A stretch of 48,075 bases of DNA, taken from the NCBI GenBank assembly GCA_023144005.1, contig JAGLGN010000008.1, positions 1 through 48,075 of the forward strand, read 5' to 3'. A model generated the notes under the pieces. It did no database searches and was not told the origin of the DNA. It saw only the letters and a list, made by a program, of their open reading frames with translations. The position numbers were made by a program, and so were the translations under genes. The DNA comes from a bacterium (lineage in GTDB: Bacteria; AUK180). Shown here piece after piece: positions 1 to 10,285 of this stretch; positions within the stretch are counted from its first letter, which is position 1; each line of letters opens with the position of its first letter.

Positions 1-8
1 AAAGTGGG

Positions 9-36
9 AAAAGGGGCGAACGCAGAGGTCCGCCCC
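9..36 (-). terminator. Rho-independent terminator of the adhesin/PorV operon
   Basis: On the minus strand a GGGGCG...CGCCCC stem, extended to 8 bp with one G-U pair, has an 8-nt loop and is followed by TTTT. It starts 10 nt after the stop codon of the PorV-like gene, as expected for an intrinsic terminator ending this operon. Confidence 0.75.
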
Positions 37-45
37 TATAGTATC

Positions 46-936
46 CTAATATTCTATAATAAGAGAAAATCGATGCGCATCATTAATGTAGCGCATCGCA
101 GAGTAGGAATAATCGATCTGTACCATTTTGAGTTTTACTCCCAGCCCGGCACAAATACCTTCTTCATCCAGATTCCCTTTATAGCCTGCCCTGAGAAATA
201 TCATGTTCTTCAAAAGGTATTCAAACCCCACATTGTACCTCAGATCTTCATCAATCGTCTTTATCAGGTCGATCGACCCGATTAATTTGTTGTCCTTCCA
301 CTTGATGAGCCGGAACGCGATCCCCAATTTCAGGTTCTTCGGCAGCTCTTCGGTCAGATTGGGATAGCTTACACCCGTACCGATATTCTGCAGCACCATA
401 CCGAGATTGATATGATTGTTCACAATGAAGAGCAGTCCGAAATCAAAAGCCATTCCCGAGCCGGAGATATCACCCAGGGTTTCACTCATAAATTTGAATG
501 AACCGCCGAGAAACACTCTTTTGCTGAAGCTCTGACTATATGCCAATGAAACCCTCATATTATTTACACTCAAGGATTCGCCGGTACCGTCCTTGAATTC
601 TTCCGTGGTCTCTTCAACTGTTCCCGCCGCGAGATAGGAGAACGCCAGGCCGAATGCCTTGTCTGTTCCAAAGCGTTGCGAGTACCCGAGATTGGTATAT
701 GAAACACCGGAGAACAACATCGCCTGATTAAAAATAATTTGATGCTTTTGGCTCTGAATTATTCCTGCGGGATTCCAGTATATCGCGGACGCGTCATTCG
801 CTACCGCGGTGAAGGCCTCACCCATTCCACAGCTTCTCGCGCTGATACCGAGTTTTAGAAATTGTAATGAGGTAGAAGCACTGATCCCATACGCAAAAAC
901 TAAAAACATTACAATAAAAACATTTAGCTTCTTCAT
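46..936 (-). CDS. PorV/PorQ-family outer-membrane beta-barrel protein
   Basis: A 296-residue protein with an N-terminal signal peptide (hydrophobic residues 5-20, ending near SAST). It is followed by the conserved PorV/PorQ segment (roughly residues 25-60), with a G-M-G-E-A-F-T-A-V-A-N-D motif and an IYWNPAG motif. The rest is alternating beta-strand sequence ending in an aromatic-rich strand and Tyr. PorV is the outer-membrane shuttle of type IX secretion, but paralogues are common in many diderm phyla and not all serve secretion. The gene lies 13 nt downstream of the giant surface protein gene and its SD (GAGGAGAT) overlaps that gene's end, so they are one operon. Inference: it helps export or anchor the adhesin, or is an accessory barrel. 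Family assignment is firm; the role is not. Confidence 0.85.
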   Translation of the reverse strand: MKKLNVFIVMFLVFAYGISASTSLQFLKLGISARSCGMGEAFTAVANDASAIYWNPAGIIQSQKHQIIFNQAMLFSGVSYTNLGYSQRFGTDKAFGLAFSYLAAGTVEETTEEFKDGTGESLSVNNMRVSLAYSQSFSKRVFLGGSFKFMSETLGDISGSGMAFDFGLLFIVNNHINLGMVLQNIGTGVSYPNLTEELPKNLKLGIAFRLIKWKDNKLIGSIDLIKTIDEDLRYNVGFEYLLKNMIFLRAGYKGNLDEEGICAGLGVKLKMVQIDYSYSAMRYINDAHRFSLIIEY

Positions 937-949
937 ATATCATCTCCTC

Positions 950-3900
950 TTATTTAATAATGATGAGCTTGCCGGTCTTCTCATCTCCGGTGCCCGCTCT
1001 GAGGAAGTAGAAATACAAGCCGTTTCCGACGATTTCCCCTGAGTCCGCTCTACCGTCCCACTCCCATGTGGGATCGTTCACTGAGGCGCTTGTAATAAGC
1101 CGCCCCGCAAGATTGTAGATCCTGATCATCGTGTTTTCCGGCAGGTTCTCAAATCTGAACTTTCCTCCCTCTGAAGGATTGTAGGGATTCGGGTACATTA
1201 CGACATCATCGATGGTGCTGAAATGCCTGATCACGACCTTGCCCTTGCTGCAGGCATAATAAGGTGCGTGATAGCTGTCATCGATCATCGCGTATATATA
1301 GTATTCCCCCTGTTCAACTTCGGATGTATCCCATACCCATTCATCTCCCGAACCATCGGGGTCTTCATTGACCGCCCCTGTGATCAAAGTGCCGCCCGTC
1401 ATATCATTATCCGTATCGTAGTAAAGAGATATAAGGGCGTTATCATCAGGATCACTATCTGTCCATCCGATGATGTAAATATCATTTGCTGTCGCATTGG
1501 ATGCGGGTGGAGCCGTCAGAGTAATTATCGGCGCAACATTTCCGATCCTGAAGTACCAGTCGGATTGCGTCGCCCATGTTTCCGCGGCGCTTTCATCGAC
1601 TGCCTTGATACGCCAGTAATAGGTTTCTCCCTTTACCAGATCGACCGTGTAGGTATATTCGGCAGCGCTTATCGCTGAAACCTCTGTGTATGTGGCAAAA
1701 CTTGAGTCAGTTCCCCACCAGAGCGTATATGTGATCTCATCGTCAGGATCAACATCGGTTGTTGCTTCCCATCTCAAGACCGGCCGTATAGAAGATTCAG
1801 ACGAACCGCTTGCGGGTGAAAGTAAACTGAAAGCCGCTGGAGCGTCATTTATCGTATTGACGGTGAAATACCAATTGGCCTGATCGCTTTCCGTTGTTCC
1901 GCCGTTTGTGTCATTGGCGAATACTTTCCAATAGTAGACTTCATTGTCATCAAGGTCAGAACCACCAAAGGTATATGTGCTGACCGCAAGCCCCGCTGCG
2001 ATATCATATGTCGCAAAGGTTGGGTCCACACTGTACCAAAGGTCATATGTCACGCTGTCGGCGGGATCGGGATCAATTGAATCCGCCCAGTCTACCGCCG
2101 GCGTGACAGTTGTCACTACTTCACCGTATGCCGGTGTGAGCAATGCGAATTCAGAAGGCGGATTGTTCGCGGCATTGATCGTATAAGACCAGGTTTGAGT
2201 CGACCAAGTAGCTCCGGCGTTCGTATCCTGAGCCCATACCTTCCAATACCATACAGTGTCATCGGCAAATGGTGTGGCAAATGTATATTCCGTGCCTGTG
2301 ATCCCTATGATATCATCATAAGTAGCGAATGTGACATCCTGTGAATATCTCAATGTGTATGTGACCGCATCCGCGGGATCTATGTCAAGCGACTGTCCCC
2401 ATTTCATCGTCGGTGTGAGCGTTACAAGGACGCTCGCATCTGCAGGTGCTGTAAGAGCAAATGCCGCCGGAGCGTCATTTATTGTATTGACGGTGAAACT
2501 CCAATTGGCTTGAGTGCTTTCCGTGGTGCCGCCATTTGTGTCATTTGCGAATACCTTCCAATAGTACACCTCATTGTCATCAAGGTCCGATCCGCCGAAG
2601 GTATATGTGCTGACCGCAAGTCCAGCCGCGATATCGTATGTGGCGAAAGACGGGTCAATACTGTACCATAGGTCGTATGTAATGCTGTCGGCGGGATCAG
2701 AGTCGCTTGAATCCGCCCAGTCCACCGTCGGTGTGACCGTTGTGACGACCAATTCATGCGCAGGTGAAAGAAGATCAAATGCCGCCGGAGCGTCATTGCC
2801 TATATTCAGCGTGAAACCCCAGGTCTGAGTGGACCATGTCTGTCCCGCATTTTCATCTTCCGCCAAAACCCTCCAATACCATACAGTGTCATCGGCAAAT
2901 GGTGTGGCGAATGTATATTCCGTACCGGTGATCCCGATTATATCATCATATACAGCGAAAATTGGATCCTGTGAATACCTTAATGTATATGTGACCGCAT
3001 CCGCAGGATCAATATCCGCTGATGCATCCCATTTCATCGTCGGTGTAAGCGTAACAAGGACACTGGCATCGTTTGGTGCTGTCAAAGCAAATGCCGCCGG
3101 AGCGTCATTTATTGTATTGACGGTGAAACTCCAATTGGCCTGAGTACTCTCCGTGGCGCCGCCATTTGTGTCATTGGCGAATACCTTCCAATAGTACACC
3201 TCATTGTCATCAAGGTCAGAACCGCCGAAGGTATATGTGCTGACCGCAAGGGCCGCCGCGATATCGTATGTGGCAAAGGACGGGTCCACACTGTACCAGA
3301 GATCGTATGTAATGCTGTCGCCGGGATCGGAGTCGGTAGAATCCGTCCAGTCCACCGTCGGTGTGACGGTGGTGACAATTGCTGCATGCGCCGGTGAAAG
3401 AAGATCAAATGCTACCGGTGCGTCATTTGCGACGTTCAACGTGAATCCCCAGGTCTGAGTGGACCATGTCTGTCCCGCATTTTCATCTTCCGCCAAAACC
3501 TTCCAATACCATACAGTGTCATCGGCAAATGGTGTGGCGAATGTATATTCCGTACCGGTGATCCCGATTATATCATCATATACAGCAAATATGGGATCCT
3601 GTGAATACCTAAGTGTATATGTGACTCCGTCCTCGGGATCGATATCCGCTGATGCATCCCATTTCATCGTCGGTGTAAGCGTTACAAGGACACTGACATC
3701 GGCGGGTGCTGTCAGAGCAAATGCGCCTGGAGCGTCATTTATCGTATTGACAGAGAAATACCAGTCAGTCTCTGTTGACCAGGTCTCACCGCCGTTGGCG
3801 TCAATTGCCTTTACCTTCCAATAATAGATGGTATTATCGGCCAGAACTCCATTCCATTGACTCACGGCTAAGCCGGGTACAATAACGGTTCCGGTATTGA

Positions 3901-6900
3901 ATGTCGGGTCAATACTGTATCTGAGCTCGTATGTAACAGCATCTCCCGGATCGGAATCCGCGGCATCCTGCCAGTCAAGAGCGACTGCGGTATTATTGGT
4001 CATCTGGCCGTATGTCAGAGTGCTCAAGGAGAATGCATCCGGCGCGTTATTACCGAGATTCACATCGAATGCCCATGTTGTCTCGGTGCTTGCCGTAGTA
4101 CCTCCCGTGCTGTCCTGCGCGATCACATACCAATAATAGACCGAATCATCCTGCAGGTCGGTAAGCAAAGCGTATTGCGTTCCGCTGATCCCTGTGATCT
4201 CTGAATAAACGGCGAAGGTTGGATCCAGGCCGTATCTTAAATTGTAACTCACAATATCACCGGGATCGTTGTCTGTTGCCGTATTCCACTTAAATGTCGG
4301 CCTCAAAAGCGCCGCCGTCTCATTGTCTGTAGGTAAGATCAAAGAGAACGTATTCGGATTTTCCGGCATCGCGTTTATTTCAAATGTCCAGGTCTGATTT
4401 GACCATGTGGAAGCGGCATGATCGTCCACCGCTTTTACTTTCCAATAATATGTATCATTCTCATGATCCAGGTTTGTGAGCAGCTGTGAAGTACCCATGA
4501 TACCTGTGATCTCTTTATAATAGCTGAAATCGGCAAATGTGCTGTACCATACCGTATAGGTAAGGGAATCGATTAAGTCCGGGTCTGTGGTACTGTCCCA
4601 GGCGACGCTTACACTGGTGGTATTGTTTACGATGCTGCCGTCTGCCGGAGAAACAAGGTTAAATGCTTCCGGATCCTCATTCACAGCATTCAGCCAGAAG
4701 TCTTCCGCTCCTGCCCAATCACCGTATTCATAGCCGTCATAGGCCCTTGCCCGCCAGTAATAAGTCGCGTTATCCGCAAGGTCAGCTGTCCATGTCGTTG
4801 TTCCCGCTCCTTCCGGCTGATCCAGAACATGATCCGCCATGGGCGTGGTCAGCATTGAATCGGTATATACCTCAAAATCATAATTCTGTGTGTCGCCTTC
4901 ATCATCGTTTGAATTGTTAATGACAAGGTCTGAAACATTTGAAATCGCACCGTCGATCGGGCTGACAAGCGCCGGAGCTGACGGTAATGAGTTCATATGA
5001 AATACTACTGTCGGACCCCAATTGCCCTCATTACATCCATCATGCAATTTGACTCTGAGCCAATAAGTGGCGCCATCCTCAAGCGGATTGCCGGCATATG
5101 CCTTATTGTAATCACTTGACCATATCCAGCCGGAATCCCACATATCGCTTAGAAGAAAGCTGTCATCTGAAGAAACCTGTATCTGATAAGCCCGCTGATT
5201 GTGATTATCAGGATCGTTGAATGTCCATTCGATCAACGGTAAATGGCCGGTAAGATGCATAATATCCTCATCTTCGCCGACATCGGTTGTTAGGACTACG
5301 GGTGCTCCGAGATTGTAGATAACCTGTCCGGAAGCTCCGTTCTCATCATCATCAAATATATAGAACTCATCAATGTCCTGACAATCATTCGCATCCCAGT
5401 AATTGCCCTGTGCCATTATTGTCTGTGGAGACCAGTTCTCAACCGCCCACCATACATTATTCTGGATTATATTATTTCCGTCATCGTTTGGGTCACCATT
5501 CCAGAGGTCCCCAAGGTTTGGAGCACAATTATCAAAAATGCTTACACCGAAGTCATTCCCGGTAAGTGTGTTATTTTTTACCAGCCCATACCCCCCGGTC
5601 TCAAATCCAATTCCATAACTGGCATTACCGGTGAAGGTATTGCCATCGATCGTTCCGGTAGAATTATTACTTGCTACGATACCCCAGGTATTGGTAGAGA
5701 TATCGTTATTGTTCTGGACTGTGTAAGTGGTATTGTTGTCAAGCCAAATTCCAAAATCGGTATTTTGTGAGATCTGATTGCTTCCGTCAAAATTGACCGT
5801 GGAGCTGTCAACGGTAATGCCGTCAAAATTATTCTCAAATCGGTTGCCGGCAAAATTCACATCACAATTCCCATTTACCAAACAACCTACTCCGGGCCCG
5901 CCGATGATATGGCCGGTAACGGTATTGCCGTTCACTATGCCCTTGATAGAGCTGGTCTCAATGACAATTCCGACCATTGTATTGTTATAGCATTGATTGT
6001 CCAGAACATTGAATGCATTTACATCGGATAAATGAAGGCCCAGCGCATTCTGATAGATATCATTCGAAGCGGTTATGTCAATGTTTCTACATGTAAATGC
6101 CGCTATTCCTTGATTTATCTGGTCATAGACCGTATTACCGGATATCGTGACATTTTCGGAATTCACAAGATAAATGCCTTCATCATTATCTCTGATCGTG
6201 TTATTTGAAATACTTGCGGTCTCGCCAATACCGTTTAAAACAAATATTCCCATGCCCGAAGAGGCTATCCGTGGATTATTTGATACGGTCATACTTGATT
6301 CTTCACAGTAGATACCTGCGGTGACAACACCTCCGATGCCCACAATATCATTTGCTGAAATGGTATTTGATGAGCCTTGGATCTGATAGATACCGACATT
6401 ATAATGAAAAAGATCATTATTTGCAATATTTGCCTTCGAATGATCCGAATAGATATTACCCGTTGTATCAATATCATTGCCGTCGATCACTACAGTAGAA
6501 TTGAAGCAGCCGAATAAGCCGATGCCGAAAGCTCCGCCGTTACCATCGGTTATTGTATTATTGCTGATACTGCCGGTGTTTACCGTGTCCATGAGAACGC
6601 CCATCATCGCTCCGGGAATCAGCGTTATTGTATTTGCTGAAATATTACTGGAAGGTGTTATTTGTTCAAAGATCCCGATCATGATAACATTATCAATTAT
6701 CGTATTGGTGACCGTATTGGGCGACTGATCTTCTATGGAAAGTCCAAAGGGCGCATTGCCGACATCAATATACGAATTGACGATCGTTGTGACCGCATCG
6801 GAACTGCGGATTATGTAATTATCGGTCCCTGTGAAATTAGCATCGTAAGAACTTAAATTATCCACGGACAGAGTTCCGCCCGTAATGTCAATTGCCGCTG

Positions 6901-9487
6901 AAGTTGTAGTATTAATAAATGAGTCCTGTATAGTGGTCAAGTAATTATCCCACCCCATGATGCCTCTATCGACATTCTGTACGGTAACTGTATCAAGAAA
7001 CAATGTTCCTTCTACTAAAAGCAGGCCGTTAGAGCCGGGTGCGTCTATGACAGTATCGGTCATCGTACATGACGCATTGTAATAAAGCACCACCGCAGCA
7101 ATTCCCATGCCCCAGGTATTTACATTCTGGATCTGACAATTCTGGATAATAGCATTGCAGCCGTTGCTGATCTCTAAGGCCGCGCCGATAAAATTATCAA
7201 ATGTACAATTGGAGATCATGAAACCGTCATTCTCGCCCGCAAGGCCGATATTGCCGTATTCAAAGTCAGCATAAGATATAGTCGAAGTAGGATCGGCGCC
7301 GCCAATGAAGAAGATCCAGCCCCAGTCATCGACTACTGCTGTGTCTGAAGTAAATAATATGCGGCTGATATTTGTACCGTTTGCGATCAATTTGCCCGCG
7401 ATCAGAAATTCGCACCTGTCGGGGAATCTACCGATCTGATTCTCATCAAATTGTCCGTCGAATTCAATGGTAGTACCAGGCAGTATCGTTAGAGTTGCGG
7501 TTTCACTGATAAAAATATCACCGCATACGGGAACAATTCCCGGTCCCATCGTATAATCGGCGAGGATCGCGCCGGAAAGACATATGGGCGGTGCGGGGTC
7601 AAGGTATTTGAACGCCTCATTTGAGGGTTCACCCTCAAGAGGATCGGCATCAACAGCGGTTACCTGATAATAATAAGTGCTGCCAGAAAGCAAGCCCACA
7701 TCCGTATAATCGTGAAATTCAGACCCGATAACGGCGGGAAGTGAATGGATTAGGGTCTTTGTGCCGATTAGGCCGGATGCCGTGCTTCTATAGATATTGT
7801 AATGATCTATATCGACCTCCGGATTTGTAGGCCAGATCATATAAAGTCCGGTATCGGTCCCTACGATTCTTGATACGGCCAGCCATTCGATCGGTGCAGG
7901 TGCAGGGTCGATCGAGACGGCGATACTGTCGGCAAGAACAGCACCATTTGTGTATGGGTCATTTTCGGCTTCCAATCTTAATCTGATCTTGGTATTGGCA
8001 TAGCCCGAATATTCACTGATATTAGCAACATAAGGTAAATACCCGCCGCTGTTACCCCGGTATCGGTCTAATTCGAAATAATTCGTTCCGCCATCGGTCG
8101 AGATTTCTATTACAAACCAATCGTCTTCACCCCCGGGAGCGACCTGATATGCGACTTGCATGGAGAGCCGAGTTTGAGCGGTAAGCGGTGGATTGGCGCT
8201 CAGGTCAATGTCAGGTGATATTACGGCATTATCCATTCCCGGCGCATAATACATATAACTGGCATCTACACACATCAAATGAAATGCGCCATCTGCCGGG
8301 AGAAGATTGCTTCTTGCCCAGTAATCGCCGATCTGTCCATTTATCTGCCAGCCGATATTTCCTGATTCCGCATTATCGTAAAGGAAAGTACTTACAAGAT
8401 CAGAGATCGTTAGTTCATCCCACCACCATCCGCCGGCCGGGTTTGTGACGGTCCAATCCGAGTTAAATCTGAATCTGATCTTAATATTCTGTCCCGCATA
8501 AGCAGACAGATCAACCCATCCCGGAATCCAACCGGCGGAATCGCCAGTGTAATTAGTTTGGAATAAATACCATCTGTCAGTTCCAGTTGCAGGGTCAAAG
8601 GCGAAAACATCAATTGCACACCAATCCCAACCACCTTCTACATCATATTCATGCATAAAGCTCATTGAGACCGGTGCTACCGCGGTAGACAGGTCAACAT
8701 CATAAGTTATAAATTGATTCCAGAGATTGTCATAACCACCTGAGGGTAGGCCCATATGCCATGAGTAAGTCCCGGCGAATACATTGGTATCATCTATCTG
8801 CCAGTAATCCACAGGCGCGGTAACAGAGAGATCTGATGTGGTCCAACCCTCCATCCCGGTTTCAAATGACCAGGTATTCACATAGGTGAATGCCATCGGC
8901 TTGGGATCAGGCCCCGGTTTTATTGGAGCCGGTGATATTATACCCTGCTCCAATTTTGAATTGATATCAAGCAATGAGGATCTCTGATCAGTATTACCTG
9001 TCGGAGAGTTCGCTGCCGCCTTTTTCAGATCCTTGATCTTCTGAGGGTCAAAAGCAGGATATGACTTCTTTTCTTTCTTCTCGGGAAATAGAATTGTTTC
9101 CGGTACTATTTCCTGCTCGGTCGTATCGTTGAGTATTTTATTGTACTTATTGGCATCGAAATCATCCTTCCATTTTTGACCGTTTTCAATATATTCGGTG
9201 AATTTCGCCTTTGATTCAAGCGATCTTTCCTTTGCCTTTTCTGTTCCGGCTTTAATCTCCTCGAGTTTTTTCAGATCGATCCCTTTCTTTTCAAGCGTCA
9301 CGGCTTCAGGCGTCTTGAAATCAGCGATCTTATCCTGAGCCAACTTCATATCTTTCAATATCTCTTCTTTCGAGGGCGGTTTTGGTTCGTCTTTATCCGA
9401 ACTTGTAACAGATTGTACAATTGAAAAAAACAGAACAAAGAAGCATAAGATAGCACCAGTCAAAATCAGAACTTTTTTTGCGCTCAT
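950..9487 (-). CDS. Giant secreted beta-helix/FN3-repeat surface protein with C-terminal FlgD-like/T9SS-type sorting domain
   Basis: A 2845-residue protein. Residues 1-29 form a signal peptide or anchor. Residues 30-195 are Lys/Glu-rich and helical. Two MAM/immune-inhibitor-A-like jelly-roll domains occupy about 200-535 and an FN3 domain about 536-630. About 635-1400 is a right-handed parallel beta-helix of many short N-N-T/I-x-G-N rungs. About 1405-2650 is a series of FN3-like modules with recurring YYWKV and TWSTQ motifs, and 2650-2750 an Ig-like domain. The C-terminus (about 2760-2845) has YPNPYNP, IYNLAGR, GNGLYFY and final KLIIIK, matching the FlgD-Ig/type-A sorting domain seen on type IX cargo. 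The start ATG has SD GGAGGT. Likely a cell-surface adhesin or polysaccharide-binding protein; the ligand is unknown. The FN3 part includes an exact 630-bp periodic repeat, annotated separately. Confidence 0.85.
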   Translation of the reverse strand: MSAKKVLILTGAILCFFVLFFSIVQSVTSSDKDEPKPPSKEEILKDMKLAQDKIADFKTPEAVTLEKKGIDLKKLEEIKAGTEKAKERSLESKAKFTEYIENGQKWKDDFDANKYNKILNDTTEQEIVPETILFPEKKEKKSYPAFDPQKIKDLKKAAANSPTGNTDQRSSLLDINSKLEQGIISPAPIKPGPDPKPMAFTYVNTWSFETGMEGWTTSDLSVTAPVDYWQIDDTNVFAGTYSWHMGLPSGGYDNLWNQFITYDVDLSTAVAPVSMSFMHEYDVEGGWDWCAIDVFAFDPATGTDRWYLFQTNYTGDSAGWIPGWVDLSAYAGQNIKIRFRFNSDWTVTNPAGGWWWDELTISDLVSTFLYDNAESGNIGWQINGQIGDYWARSNLLPADGAFHLMCVDASYMYYAPGMDNAVISPDIDLSANPPLTAQTRLSMQVAYQVAPGGEDDWFVIEISTDGGTNYFELDRYRGNSGGYLPYVANISEYSGYANTKIRLRLEAENDPYTNGAVLADSIAVSIDPAPAPIEWLAVSRIVGTDTGLYMIWPTNPEVDIDHYNIYRSTASGLIGTKTLIHSLPAVIGSEFHDYTDVGLLSGSTYYYQVTAVDADPLEGEPSNEAFKYLDPAPPICLSGAILADYTMGPGIVPVCGDIFISETATLTILPGTTIEFDGQFDENQIGRFPDRCEFLIAGKLIANGTNISRILFTSDTAVVDDWGWIFFIGGADPTSTISYADFEYGNIGLAGENDGFMISNCTFDNFIGAALEISNGCNAIIQNCQIQNVNTWGMGIAAVVLYYNASCTMTDTVIDAPGSNGLLLVEGTLFLDTVTVQNVDRGIMGWDNYLTTIQDSFINTTTSAAIDITGGTLSVDNLSSYDANFTGTDNYIIRSSDAVTTIVNSYIDVGNAPFGLSIEDQSPNTVTNTIIDNVIMIGIFEQITPSSNISANTITLIPGAMMGVLMDTVNTGSISNNTITDGNGGAFGIGLFGCFNSTVVIDGNDIDTTGNIYSDHSKANIANNDLFHYNVGIYQIQGSSNTISANDIVGIGGVVTAGIYCEESSMTVSNNPRIASSGMGIFVLNGIGETASISNNTIRDNDEGIYLVNSENVTISGNTVYDQINQGIAAFTCRNIDITASNDIYQNALGLHLSDVNAFNVLDNQCYNNTMVGIVIETSSIKGIVNGNTVTGHIIGGPGVGCLVNGNCDVNFAGNRFENNFDGITVDSSTVNFDGSNQISQNTDFGIWLDNNTTYTVQNNNDISTNTWGIVASNNSTGTIDGNTFTGNASYGIGFETGGYGLVKNNTLTGNDFGVSIFDNCAPNLGDLWNGDPNDDGNNIIQNNVWWAVENWSPQTIMAQGNYWDANDCQDIDEFYIFDDDENGASGQVIYNLGAPVVLTTDVGEDEDIMHLTGHLPLIEWTFNDPDNHNQRAYQIQVSSDDSFLLSDMWDSGWIWSSDYNKAYAGNPLEDGATYWLRVKLHDGCNEGNWGPTVVFHMNSLPSAPALVSPIDGAISNVSDLVINNSNDDEGDTQNYDFEVYTDSMLTTPMADHVLDQPEGAGTTTWTADLADNATYYWRARAYDGYEYGDWAGAEDFWLNAVNEDPEAFNLVSPADGSIVNNTTSVSVAWDSTTDPDLIDSLTYTVWYSTFADFSYYKEITGIMGTSQLLTNLDHENDTYYWKVKAVDDHAASTWSNQTWTFEINAMPENPNTFSLILPTDNETAALLRPTFKWNTATDNDPGDIVSYNLRYGLDPTFAVYSEITGISGTQYALLTDLQDDSVYYWYVIAQDSTGGTTASTETTWAFDVNLGNNAPDAFSLSTLTYGQMTNNTAVALDWQDAADSDPGDAVTYELRYSIDPTFNTGTVIVPGLAVSQWNGVLADNTIYYWKVKAIDANGGETWSTETDWYFSVNTINDAPGAFALTAPADVSVLVTLTPTMKWDASADIDPEDGVTYTLRYSQDPIFAVYDDIIGITGTEYTFATPFADDTVWYWKVLAEDENAGQTWSTQTWGFTLNVANDAPVAFDLLSPAHAAIVTTVTPTVDWTDSTDSDPGDSITYDLWYSVDPSFATYDIAAALAVSTYTFGGSDLDDNEVYYWKVFANDTNGGATESTQANWSFTVNTINDAPAAFALTAPNDASVLVTLTPTMKWDASADIDPADAVTYTLRYSQDPIFAVYDDIIGITGTEYTFATPFADDTVWYWRVLAEDENAGQTWSTQTWGFTLNIGNDAPAAFDLLSPAHELVVTTVTPTVDWADSSDSDPADSITYDLWYSIDPSFATYDIAAGLAVSTYTFGGSDLDDNEVYYWKVFANDTNGGTTESTQANWSFTVNTINDAPAAFALTAPADASVLVTLTPTMKWGQSLDIDPADAVTYTLRYSQDVTFATYDDIIGITGTEYTFATPFADDTVWYWKVWAQDTNAGATWSTQTWSYTINAANNPPSEFALLTPAYGEVVTTVTPAVDWADSIDPDPADSVTYDLWYSVDPTFATYDIAAGLAVSTYTFGGSDLDDNEVYYWKVFANDTNGGTTESDQANWYFTVNTINDAPAAFSLLSPASGSSESSIRPVLRWEATTDVDPDDEITYTLWWGTDSSFATYTEVSAISAAEYTYTVDLVKGETYYWRIKAVDESAAETWATQSDWYFRIGNVAPIITLTAPPASNATANDIYIIGWTDSDPDDNALISLYYDTDNDMTGGTLITGAVNEDPDGSGDEWVWDTSEVEQGEYYIYAMIDDSYHAPYYACSKGKVVIRHFSTIDDVVMYPNPYNPSEGGKFRFENLPENTMIRIYNLAGRLITSASVNDPTWEWDGRADSGEIVGNGLYFYFLRAGTGDEKTGKLIIIK
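1841..3760 (-). repeat. Intragenic tandem repeat, exact 630-bp period (about 3 units)
   Basis: The same junction (AGCGTCATTTAT followed by GTATTGAC) occurs at 1841, 2471, 3101 and 3731, exactly 630 bp apart. Each unit encodes 210 residues, two FN3-like modules. The units remain nearly identical in long stretches, which points to recent unequal recombination or gene conversion. The surrounding FN3 modules are more diverged. Confidence 0.9.
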
Positions 9488-9516
9488 GAGACCTCCACCT
9501 TAGTTGATGCTTTATG

Positions 9517-9542
9517 TTGACAAATATATGAATAATTGTCAA
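9517..9542. promoter_or_regulatory. Inverted repeat between divergent adhesin and DUF559 genes
   Basis: TTGACAA at 9517-9523 and its reverse complement TTGTCAA at 9536-9542 are separated by 12 nt. Each arm resembles a -35 hexamer pointing towards one of the divergent genes. No good -10 lies 17 bp from the adhesin-facing arm, so this may be an operator rather than the core promoter. Confidence 0.4.
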
Positions 9543-9562
9543 GTTTAAGAAGAGGCAAATAA

Positions 9563-9590
9563 TTGAGAAATACGGAAAATATGTTATAAA
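9563..9590 (+). promoter_or_regulatory. Promoter of DUF559-type gene (leaderless)
   Basis: TTGAGA (9563-9568), 16-bp spacer, TATAAA (9585-9590). Only 5 nt separate the -10 box from the ATG at 9596, so transcription should start at or next to the start codon. No SD is present. Confidence 0.6.
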
Positions 9591-9595
9591 GAAAT

Positions 9596-10285
9596 ATGAA
9601 TAAGATACTAATCGCGGTGTTAAAGGATCAGAGAGATCAGGAGATCTTATTAAAAGAAAAATGGTACAGGATACCTCTCAAATATGCACCGAAGCATAAG
9701 TACGATATAATAGCGTTCTACCAGCCCGCTAATTTCAAAGAATCAGGCAAAAGAATAGAGTATTACGGGATCGTGAGATCATCAAAAATATGTAAAAGAG
9801 AACAATTGATCAAGGACGGAAAAAGGACGGACGATAAATATTATAAGATCTCGTTTTTCAGGATCGTGAAATTAAGAGATCCGATCGTGAATGATGCCAA
9901 ACTGGGGATATCATTTAAATACACTACCTTCGCGAAGTTATATTCAAGCTCTAATATGGGTGAATTGTTTGATGTCCCGGATATTGAGGGAATAGTCGAG
10001 GGCATTTTGAAGAAACTCAAGCTATCCTATAAGCGAGAGTATGTTGTTAAGGCAACGGGCAATAAGCGGTACCGTCTTGATTTTGCGGTTTTCCTGAAGG
10101 GTAAGACAATTGACATCGAATGTGACAGTGAAAAGTGGCACTCATTGAAAGCGCAGAAGCTGATAGATAGCAAAAGAAACAGTGATCTGCAGGCCTTGGG
10201 ATTTGAAATCCTTCGCCTGAGAGAAGATGATATTGTAAATAATGAAGAGGCCTGTATTAAGAATATCCTGCAAATTTGCGGATAG
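9596..10285 (+). CDS. DUF559-type PD-(D/E)XK endonuclease-domain protein
   Basis: 229 residues. The C-terminal 90 residues carry a Vsr/DUF559-like restriction-endonuclease fold: RYRLDF (Asp162), then IDIECD (Glu175, Asp177), a WH pair at 181-182, a KR-rich helix (KRNSDLQ) and LGFEILRLRE. The N-terminal 120 residues are beta-rich (around YDIIAFYQPANF and YYGIV) and could be a PUA/EVE-like module; this is a guess. Known relatives are uncharacterised nuclease-like proteins often found in accessory DNA. The gene stands alone, divergent from the adhesin gene. Its own promoter lies so close that the mRNA is probably leaderless. Substrate and role are unknown. Confidence 0.75.
   Translation: MNKILIAVLKDQRDQEILLKEKWYRIPLKYAPKHKYDIIAFYQPANFKESGKRIEYYGIVRSSKICKREQLIKDGKRTDDKYYKISFFRIVKLRDPIVNDAKLGISFKYTTFAKLYSSSNMGELFDVPDIEGIVEGILKKLKLSYKREYVVKATGNKRYRLDFAVFLKGKTIDIECDSEKWHSLKAQKLIDSKRNSDLQALGFEILRLREDDIVNNEEACIKNILQICG

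Noticed and set aside
1223..3824. Series of plus-strand open frames opposite the FN3 repeats
   Set aside because: They recur at the same 630-bp period as the adhesin repeats and have no SD or domain; shadows of the real gene.
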